A stretch of DNA of 13,558 bases, taken from positions 1-13,558 of the forward strand of contig JAITBH010000010.1 of the NCBI GenBank assembly GCA_031283745.1. The letters run 5' to 3'. Below are positions 1 through 5,524 of the stretch, in pieces. Both the position numbers and the translations under genes were made by a program. The DNA comes from Candidatus Ectomicrobium neotermitis (GTDB lineage: Bacteria > Elusimicrobiota > Endomicrobiia > Endomicrobiales > Endomicrobiaceae). The stretch's first letter is position 1; each line of letters begins with the position of its first letter. The notes beneath the pieces were generated by a model, which was not told the origin of the DNA, searched no databases, and saw only the letters and a list, made by a program, of their open reading frames with translations.

Positions 1-271
1 TCTACCGTGGGCGCAGGAAACTTGAGAGGACTCGTTCTTAGTACGAGAGGACCGGAATGAACATACCTCTGGTGTTTCGGTTGTTCCGCCAGGAGCATTG
101 CCGAGTAGCCAAGTATGGATGAGATAAACGCTGAAAGCATATAAGTGTGAAACTCACCTCAAGATAAGGTTTCCCTTAAGGGCACTTGAAGACTACAAGT
201 TTGATAGGCTGGAAGTGGAAGTACAGTAATGTATGTAGCTAACCAGTACTAATTGCCCGTTTGGCTTGGTC
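1..271 (+). rRNA. rrl: 23S ribosomal RNA, 3' end (partial, cut by window start)
   Basis: This is the last part of domain VI of large-subunit rRNA. The invariant sarcin-ricin loop AGTACGAGAGGACC is at 40-53; it contacts the GTPase domains of EF-G and EF-Tu, both encoded downstream here. Further conserved blocks follow in the right order: the region after GGTGTT near 72, GAGATAAACGCTGAAAGCAT near 121-140, TTGATAGGCTGG near 200-211, and the terminal GCTAACCAGTACTAATTGCCC near 238-257. The arm corresponding to helix 98 is short compared with E. coli. The exact mature 3' end cannot be fixed because its pairing partner, the 5' end of the gene, lies outside the window; about 270-272 is inferred by alignment to the remembered E. 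coli end. The rest of the gene and any 16S gene lie upstream. Confidence 0.97.
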
Positions 272-339
272 GCATTATTTAAATCCATTTATTTTGCAGT
301 AAATAGCAGATAACGATTTATCTTTATTGATTAAAGTTT

Positions 340-457
340 TTCCGGTGGTTATTCCAATGGGGACACACCCGATCTCATTCCGAACTCGGAAGTTAAGCCC
401 ATCAGGGCCGATGGTACTTGGACCGCAGGGTCCCGGGAGAGTAGGTCGCCGCCGGGA
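340..457 (+). rRNA. rrf: 5S ribosomal RNA
   Basis: A complete 5S rRNA of 118 nt. The conserved core CCGAACTCGGAAGTTAAGCC lies at about 382-401, followed by GCCGATGGTACTTGG (loop E and helix IV) and GGGAGAGTAGGTCGCCGCC. The ends were set by helix I: TTCCGGTGG at 340-348 pairs over nine positions with CCGCCGGGA at 449-457, with two G-U pairs. The spacer from 23S (272-339) is AT-rich, holds no tRNA, and contains only a 6-bp hairpin at 308-323 (AGATAA/TTATCT) that may be a processing feature. No canonical intrinsic terminator with a T-run follows directly; the next structure is the inverted repeat at 467-549. Confidence 0.97.
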
Positions 458-466
458 TTTATTGTA

Positions 467-549
467 AAAAGGATATTCGTTTAATATAAACTTAACTCGT
501 TTTTCTGTTGAAAGCATGAGCGGAGATTTATATAAATGAATATCCTTTT
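467..549 (+). repeat. Long AU-rich inverted repeat downstream of 5S rRNA
   Basis: Arm 467-490 pairs with arm 527-549 over 23 base pairs, interrupted by one G-U pair (479/537) and one bulged A (484). The loop is 36 nt. As RNA transcribed from the rRNA operon this would be a long double-stranded stem ten bases beyond the 5S gene. That fits a processing stem for an RNase III-type enzyme or an atypical terminator; there is no T-run beyond the four T's that belong to the stem. As DNA, its loop and right arm contain the predicted rplJ promoter. The structure is seen in the sequence; the role is inferred. No second copy is present in the window, so a mobile origin cannot be judged. Confidence 0.75.
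508..536 (+). promoter_or_regulatory. Predicted sigma70-type promoter for the rplJ-led transcription unit
   Basis: A -35 box TTGAAA (508-513) and a -10 box TATAAA (531-536) are separated by exactly 17 bases. Each box matches the housekeeping consensus at five of six positions. Initiation would be near 542-544, giving a leader of roughly 158 nt before the rplJ start, and the L10-type leader structure would fall entirely inside the transcript. No equally good promoter was seen elsewhere between 5S and rplJ. The -10 box lies in the right arm of the inverted repeat at 467-549. This is inferred from sequence only; in an AT-rich spacer a chance match is possible. Confidence 0.65.
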
Positions 550-700
550 ATTAAATTCATATGAAGTCAGAGACAGTAAGATGCTGTTTAAGCATTAAAA
601 ATAAAAATCTTACCGAGACTGAAGAATAAAAAAGCAAGCATCCTTTTATACTTCTCTCTACGGGGAGAAGTTTTTTTGTTTTAGAGGGGGTAATAAGGCA
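543..700 (+). promoter_or_regulatory. L10-type autoregulatory mRNA leader upstream of rplJ
   Basis: The untranslated leader contains a stem with an internal loop shaped like a kink-turn. The outer stem is AGTC (565-568) with GACT (617-620). The inner stem is GTAAGAT (576-582) with ATCTTAC (607-613). The internal loop has AGA as a three-base bulge (569-571), then GA (572-573) facing GA (615-616), which allows tandem sheared G-A pairs. A small hairpin (583-593) lies inside. L10, as the L10-L12 complex, is known to bind kink-turn-like sites both in 23S rRNA and in its own rplJ leader to repress rplJL. Position, geometry and the downstream terminator all fit that family. Loop and helix assignments were made by hand. 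Confidence 0.65.
650..677 (+). terminator. Rho-independent terminator/attenuator in the rplJ leader
   Basis: ACTTCTCTC (650-658) pairs with GGGAGAAGT (663-671) over nine base pairs with one G-U. The loop TACG (659-662) is closed by C-G, which is the exceptionally stable UNCG tetraloop class. Seven T's follow (671-677). The terminator lies only 23 bases before the rplJ start codon, so it cannot be the end of an unrelated gene; it must be conditional for the downstream genes to be expressed. It would also stop polymerases reading through from the rRNA operon. The left arm can alternatively pair with 615-624 (antiterminator) or with the rplJ Shine-Dalgarno region at 682-690. Confidence 0.88.
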
Positions 701-1219
701 ATGCCAAGTAAAAAAAATGAAGAAGCAGTAGAACAACTAACCAATAAATTCAAGTCTATGAAAGGAATGATATTAACACAATATCATGGTCTTTCGGTCT
801 CAGATATTTCAGATCTTAGGGCAAAACTTCGTTTGCATAAAAGCGAATATGTCATCGTAAAAAATACCTTGAGTGAACTTGCATTGAAAAAAATAGGGGT
901 TGATGCTGGAAATAATTTTTCTGGTCCAACAGCTGTTGTTTTCCAAAATGGTGATGTAGCGGGGACGGCAAAAACATTGGTTGATTTTATTAAGACGCAT
1001 GACAAATTGAAAATTAAGTCTGCGTATATGGATGGTAAATTTGTTGATGAAAGCATAGTTAGACAGCTTTCAGCATTACCTTCAAGAGATGTTTTGATAG
1101 CACAAATGTTGGGCAGTTTGAATGCCCCAATATCTGGTTTTGTTAATGTTTTAGCGGCAAATATAAGGGCGGTAGTAACAGTTTTAAGTGCTATAAATAA
1201 GAAGCAGTCGGTAGCATAA
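701..1219 (+). CDS. rplJ: 50S ribosomal protein L10
   Basis: L10 is the base of the ribosomal stalk. Its N-terminal domain binds the L11 region of 23S rRNA, and its C-terminal helix carries dimers of L7/L12, which recruit translation GTPases. The protein has 172 residues, normal for the family. The N-terminal half shows the usual pattern (AVEQLTNKFKSMKGMILTQY, then GLSVSDISDLRAKLR and VIVKNTLSELALKK). The C-terminal part (about 130-170, with LGSLNAPISGFVNVLAANIR) is the hydrophobic L12-docking helix. The ATG at 701 is preceded by a GAGGGGG Shine-Dalgarno at 684-690 with a ten-base gap. It is the first gene after the attenuator leader and is followed after 35 bases by rplL, the classic rplJL pair; expression is probably autoregulated through the leader. 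Confidence 0.97.
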   Translation: MPSKKNEEAVEQLTNKFKSMKGMILTQYHGLSVSDISDLRAKLRLHKSEYVIVKNTLSELALKKIGVDAGNNFSGPTAVVFQNGDVAGTAKTLVDFIKTHDKLKIKSAYMDGKFVDESIVRQLSALPSRDVLIAQMLGSLNAPISGFVNVLAANIRAVVTVLSAINKKQSVA

Positions 1220-1244
1220 CTTTATTAAAAGAATGCAAAACTAT

Positions 1245-1249
1245 GGAGG
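1245..1249 (+). promoter_or_regulatory. Ribosome binding site that fixes the rplL start
   Basis: GGAGG at 1245-1249 sits five bases before the ATG at 1255. An in-frame ATG also occurs at 1243, but it overlaps this Shine-Dalgarno sequence and has no site of its own. Starting at 1255 gives the standard L7/L12 amino terminus MAELSKEQ, so 1255 is the real start. Confidence 0.9.
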
Positions 1250-1254
1250 ATAAA

Positions 1255-1641
1255 ATGGCAGAATTATCAAAAGAGCAGTTGATTGAAGCAATCTCGAAGT
1301 TGACAGTTATTGAGCTTTCGGAACTAGTGAAAGCATTAGAAGAAAAGTTTGGAGTTTCTGCAGCGGCTCCTGTGGCTGTTGCTACAGCGGCAACAACAGG
1401 TGGTGCGGCTCCTGCGGCAGCTGAAGAAAAAGATGAATTTACAATTGTTTTAACAGCAGCAGGTGCAAACAAAATAAATGCGATTAAGGTTGTCAGAGAA
1501 ATTACTGGTCTTGGCTTAAAAGAAGCAAAAGACTTGGTAGAGGGTGCTCCTAAAACTGTAAAAGAGAGCGTTGCCAAAGCTGAAGCCGAAGAGATTAAAA
1601 AGAAATTTGTTGATGCAGGTGCAAGTGTTGAACTTAAATAA
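1255..1641 (+). CDS. rplL: 50S ribosomal protein L7/L12
   Basis: This is the multi-copy stalk protein that contacts EF-G, EF-Tu and other GTPases. With the start at 1255 it has 128 residues. Residues 1-33 form the helical dimerisation domain that binds L10. Residues about 36-57 are a flexible hinge rich in Ala, Gly and Thr. The C-terminal factor-binding domain begins near EKDEFTIVL and contains the conserved KINAIKVVREITGLGLKEAK segment and VEGAPKTVKE. It lies 35 bases downstream of rplJ with its own strong Shine-Dalgarno, as expected for a protein needed in several copies per ribosome. The ORF is intact and ends in TAA, followed by a 109-base gap with a hairpin before rpoB. Confidence 0.97.
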   Translation: MAELSKEQLIEAISKLTVIELSELVKALEEKFGVSAAAPVAVATAATTGGAAPAAAEEKDEFTIVLTAAGANKINAIKVVREITGLGLKEAKDLVEGAPKTVKESVAKAEAEEIKKKFVDAGASVELK

Positions 1642-1686
1642 ATTCGAACTAAAAAATCTTTATGTTTAACAACAGTTAAGTATTTA

Positions 1687-1720
1687 TTTGTTGTGCATTT
1701 GAAAGCATGCACACAGCAAA
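1687..1720 (+). promoter_or_regulatory. Hairpin in the rplL-rpoB gap (possible processing or attenuation site)
   Basis: TTTGTTGTGCAT (1687-1698) can pair with ATGCACACAGCAAA (1707-1720) over 12 base pairs with a two-base bulge on the right arm and one G-U. The loop is eight bases (1699-1706). No T-run follows, so it is not a standard intrinsic terminator. E. coli has a partial terminator and an RNase III cleavage site in the equivalent gap, which lets stalk proteins be made in excess over polymerase subunits; a similar role is inferred here by position only. A weak promoter-like arrangement overlaps it: TTGAAA (1699-1704), a 16-base spacer, then AATTAT (1721-1726). Confidence 0.5.
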
Positions 1721-1750
1721 AATTATGGATAAATAGGTTAAATTAAAAAT

Positions 1751-4700
1751 ATGAACAAAATAAATTTTGGAAAAATAAAAGCCCCTATAGATCCTCCTCT
1801 TCTTTTGAAGATGCAAAAAGATTCGTATTCTGATTTTTTACAAAAAGATGTAGCACCTGACAAAAGAAAAGTTAAGGGTTTAGAGGGAGCATTCAGAGAT
1901 ACTTTCCCTGTAATGAGTTCAGATGAAACCTTGAGTTTGGAATATGTTTCTTATTCTTTTGGCACCCCTAAATACTCTGTAGGAGAGTCAATTGTAAGAA
2001 ATGAGACATATGCAGTTCCTTTAAGAGTTAAATTAAGACTCGTTCACAAAAGAGAAGACGGAAAAGACGACGAATTGTCAGAACAAGAAGTATATTTTGG
2101 CGACATTCCTTTAATGACAGAAACTGCTACCTTTATCGTAAACGGTGCCGAGAGAGTTATTGTGAGCCAGATTCACAGATCTCCCGGCATTATTTTTGAG
2201 GATGACGAGGAAAGGAGAGTTTCTGTTTTAGGGAAACCTTTGTTTTTTGCAAGGATAATTCCTTACAAAGGTGCTTGGATAGAATTTGAGTTTGATGACA
2301 AGAACGGCTTGCTGTATGTCAGAATTGACAGAAAGAAAAAGTTTCTTGTTTCAACTTTTTTACGTGCATTGGGCTATGAGAGCGACGAAGATATTTTGAA
2401 GCTTTTTAATGAAAGCAAAGAAATTTCTTTGGATTCAGCTTTTCTTTCTAACACAAGCTATTACAACGCTGAGGATATTTTCAATCCTAAAACAGGCGAA
2501 GTTGTTCTTGATGCGGGCAAGGAATTGAATGAAGATATTGCACAGAAATTGCGTGATCAAGGGCTAAGCAAAGTTCGCATCTTGAAAGATATAACTATCC
2601 CTTTGACAATAAAAAAAGATCCGATAAAAACTCAAAAAGAGGCACTGAGCTACATATACAGAGCCTTAAAAGCACAAGAGTTTATTATGCAAGATAGAGC
2701 ACAAGGCTTTATAGACGAGTTACTTTTTAAGTCTATAAAGAGATACGACTTGTCTGCTGTCGGCAGATATAAAATTCTAAAAAAGTTATCCCCATTTTTT
2801 GAGTATTATGCCAACAATTTTAAGATGCCCATCCCCTCCGAAAACAAAAGAACATTAACAAGAGAAGATATTGTTGTAACGATCAAATATCTTTTAACTC
2901 TTTACAATGGCGGCACAGAATTTAGGGAAGGTGAGCATTCCATTAAGATAGGCTTAGATGATATAGACCACTTGGGCAACAGACGCGTTCGTTCGGTTGG
3001 AGAGCTTTTGGAGAATCAGATAAAGGCGGGATTGTTTCAGATGTCGAGGTATGTCAAAGACTATATGAACAATCAGGATAAGGCCAATCTTACTCCAAGG
3101 GTGCTTGTAAATATAACGCAATTTGTTTCTCACATAAAAAAGTTTTTTGCGACCTCCCAGCTCTCCCAGTTTATGGATCAAATAAACCCGTTAGCGGAGC
3201 TAACTCACAAAAGAAGACTTTCGGCTTTAGGACCTGGTGGTTTAAATAGGAAGAGAGCAGGTTTTGAGGTTAGGGATGTTCACCATACTCACTATGGGCG
3301 TGTTTGTCCTATCGAAACTCCAGAAGGGCCAAACATCGGTTTAATAACATCGTTGTCAACTTTTGCACGGGTAAATCCCTATGGTTTGATAGAAACCCCT
3401 TACAAAAAGGTTGAACGTGGTATTGCTACTGACAAGATTGAATATTTGACGGCAGATCAAGAAGACACATATTTCATTGCTCAAGCCAACACTCAATTAG
3501 GCACTGACGGGAAAATTTCATCCGATTCTGCTCACGGGCGTAGAAGAGATTCTGTTGAGTTTCAGCCAGTCAACAAAGTGGATTACATGGATATTTCTCC
3601 TATGCAGGTTATATCGGTTTCGGCCGCATTGATTCCTTTTTTGGAACATGATGACGCAAACCGTGCCTTGATGGGGTGCAATATGCAAAGACAAGGTGTC
3701 CCTTTGTTGGTTACCGAAGCACCTTTGGTGGCTACGGGCATTGAGGAAAAGGTTGCAAGAGATTCTGGTGTTGTTTTGGTTTCTGATGTAGACGGGGAAG
3801 TTGTGTCAGTATCGTCTGATGAGATTATTGTCTATTCAGACGTTCAGAAAATTCATGTCTATAAACTGAAAAAATATCTTCGTTCCAACCAAGATACCTG
3901 CATAGATCAAAAACCTCTCGTCAAAACAGGCGACATAATAAAAAAAGGTCAGATTATTGCCGATGGTCCTGCCACAAAGGACGGTCAGCTGGCTTTAGGG
4001 CAGAACTTGCTGGTGGCTTTTATGCCTTGGGACGGATACAACTTTGAGGACGCAATGTTATTGTCTGAGAAGCTGATAAAAGACGACAAATTTACGTCGG
4101 TTCATATCAGGGAATTTGAAACAGAGGCAAAAGAGACAAAAAGTAAACCTGAGGAGATAACAAAAGATATACCGGGCATAAGTGCTGAGGCTCTTTTGAA
4201 CCTTGATGAAAACGGGATTATAAAAGTCGGCTCTATGGTTCAACGGGGAGATATTTTGGTCGGAAAAACTGCCCCCAAAACGGATCAGCAGACCTCCCCG
4301 GAGATGAGGTTTATACATGTTCTGTTTGCTAAAAAAGCAGAGGATGTTCAGAATGTTTCTTTGAAGGTTCCGCCGGGAACAAGCGGGCGCGTCATTGGTG
4401 TGAGGGTTTTTGTAAGGCACGAAAAGTTAAATGAAAAAGACAGAAAAAATAGGCTTGAAGAACTCCAAAATACCTATGAAGCGACTAAAGTTAAGTTGCG
4501 CAAAGACAAAAAAGAACAGATAGCTAACTCTAAAAGTACCAGCAAAGACAAAATCGAAGCTCTTTATAAGAAAAGAGAAGAGATATTGAAGAAACAGTAT
4601 ATTTCTGAAAAAGAGAGATTAGAACTCGGCGACGATTTGCCTGTTTCAGTCAACAAAAAAGTCAAAGTTTATATCGCCTCGAAAATGAAGGTGCAGGTAG

Positions 4701-5524
4701 GCGACAAACTTGCCGGCAGGCATGGCAACAAAGGTATTGTCGCAAGGATACTTCCTGAAGAGGATATGCCTCATCTTCCCGACGGCTCCCCAGTTGACTG
4801 TGTTCTTTCTCCTCTTGCTATTCCATCGCGTATGAATGTCGGTCAGTTGCTTGAGATGATGCTTGGCTGGGCGGGTAAAGAGCTTGACACTCAAATGATC
4901 ACCCCCGTTTTTGACGGGGCAAGCGAAGCTCAAATAAAGGAATATGTTGAAAAGGCTAAGGATAAATTGATCGATATAAAAAAGCAGTCGCTTGTAGCTC
5001 GTGGATTAAAAGGCAAAGAGCTTGATGATGCGATTGAAAAATTCACCAAAGAAAGCATTCCCACTAACGATTGCAGGGTTACCCTTTATGACGGCAGAAC
5101 AGGCGAACCGTTTATGGAAAAAGTAACGGTCGGCGTGATGTATGTTTTGAAGCTTAACCACTTGGTAGAAGACAAAATGCACGCAAGGTCGACAGGTTCT
5201 TATTCTCTCATAACGAGGCAGCCGCTTGGAGGCAAGGCTTTATTGGGCGGGCAGCGATTTGGAGAAATGGAAGTCTGGGCAATCGAGGGCTACGGTGCTG
5301 CCAACATTCTTAGAGAATTTTTGACGCTTAAATCTGATGATGTTGAGGGAAGGGTTAAGATGTATGACTCAATAATCAGGGACGAGCCTATAGCAGAACC
5401 GGGAATTCCAGAATCGTTTAAGGTTTTAGTGAGCGAGTTGAAGGCATTAGGTCTTAATGTAGAGCTTCTAAACCTCAATCAGAATGCAAAACAAGAAAAA
5501 ACTAAAGGTACAAAAAACAAATGA
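1751..5524 (+). CDS. rpoB: DNA-directed RNA polymerase subunit beta
   Basis: One of the two large catalytic subunits of RNA polymerase, 1257 residues (E. coli has 1342). The rifampicin region lies at about 467-493 (SQLSQFMDQINPLAELTHKR), with S469, Q473, D476, H486, R489 and S491 matching the drug-sensitive residues of E. coli; residue 478 is Ile where E. coli has Asn518. MPWDGYNFEDA at 758-768 contains E766-D767 near the active centre, and GDKLAGRHGNKG at 984-995 has the catalytic-site lysines K986 and K994. A short relative of E. coli insertion beta-i4 seems present near 235-285, and a charged coiled-coil like a shortened beta-i9 at about 891-960. The start at 1751 has only a weak Shine-Dalgarno (AGG at 1735-1737). 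The stop TGA overlaps the rpoC start (ATGA), suggesting translational coupling. Confidence 0.98.
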   Translation: MNKINFGKIKAPIDPPLLLKMQKDSYSDFLQKDVAPDKRKVKGLEGAFRDTFPVMSSDETLSLEYVSYSFGTPKYSVGESIVRNETYAVPLRVKLRLVHKREDGKDDELSEQEVYFGDIPLMTETATFIVNGAERVIVSQIHRSPGIIFEDDEERRVSVLGKPLFFARIIPYKGAWIEFEFDDKNGLLYVRIDRKKKFLVSTFLRALGYESDEDILKLFNESKEISLDSAFLSNTSYYNAEDIFNPKTGEVVLDAGKELNEDIAQKLRDQGLSKVRILKDITIPLTIKKDPIKTQKEALSYIYRALKAQEFIMQDRAQGFIDELLFKSIKRYDLSAVGRYKILKKLSPFFEYYANNFKMPIPSENKRTLTREDIVVTIKYLLTLYNGGTEFREGEHSIKIGLDDIDHLGNRRVRSVGELLENQIKAGLFQMSRYVKDYMNNQDKANLTPRVLVNITQFVSHIKKFFATSQLSQFMDQINPLAELTHKRRLSALGPGGLNRKRAGFEVRDVHHTHYGRVCPIETPEGPNIGLITSLSTFARVNPYGLIETPYKKVERGIATDKIEYLTADQEDTYFIAQANTQLGTDGKISSDSAHGRRRDSVEFQPVNKVDYMDISPMQVISVSAALIPFLEHDDANRALMGCNMQRQGVPLLVTEAPLVATGIEEKVARDSGVVLVSDVDGEVVSVSSDEIIVYSDVQKIHVYKLKKYLRSNQDTCIDQKPLVKTGDIIKKGQIIADGPATKDGQLALGQNLLVAFMPWDGYNFEDAMLLSEKLIKDDKFTSVHIREFETEAKETKSKPEEITKDIPGISAEALLNLDENGIIKVGSMVQRGDILVGKTAPKTDQQTSPEMRFIHVLFAKKAEDVQNVSLKVPPGTSGRVIGVRVFVRHEKLNEKDRKNRLEELQNTYEATKVKLRKDKKEQIANSKSTSKDKIEALYKKREEILKKQYISEKERLELGDDLPVSVNKKVKVYIASKMKVQVGDKLAGRHGNKGIVARILPEEDMPHLPDGSPVDCVLSPLAIPSRMNVGQLLEMMLGWAGKELDTQMITPVFDGASEAQIKEYVEKAKDKLIDIKKQSLVARGLKGKELDDAIEKFTKESIPTNDCRVTLYDGRTGEPFMEKVTVGVMYVLKLNHLVEDKMHARSTGSYSLITRQPLGGKALLGGQRFGEMEVWAIEGYGAANILREFLTLKSDDVEGRVKMYDSIIRDEPIAEPGIPESFKVLVSELKALGLNVELLNLNQNAKQEKTKGTKNK

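Noticed and set aside
272..339. Possible tRNA in the 23S-5S spacer
   Set aside because: The stretch is only 68 bases, very AT-rich, and has no cloverleaf or T-loop signature; only a 6-bp hairpin was found.
275..517. Minus-strand open frame of 80 codons across the 5S gene
   Set aside because: It is antisense to a clear 5S rRNA, and its codons mirror rRNA helices.
1243..1254. Upstream in-frame ATG for rplL at 1243
   Set aside because: It overlaps the GGAGG ribosome binding site that serves the ATG at 1255, and the resulting four-residue extension is not typical of L7/L12.
1191..1712. Minus-strand open frame of 173 codons opposite rplL
   Set aside because: Its Ala/Ser-rich sequence is the reverse shadow of the GC-richer Ala-coding hinge of L7/L12, and it has no recognisable family.
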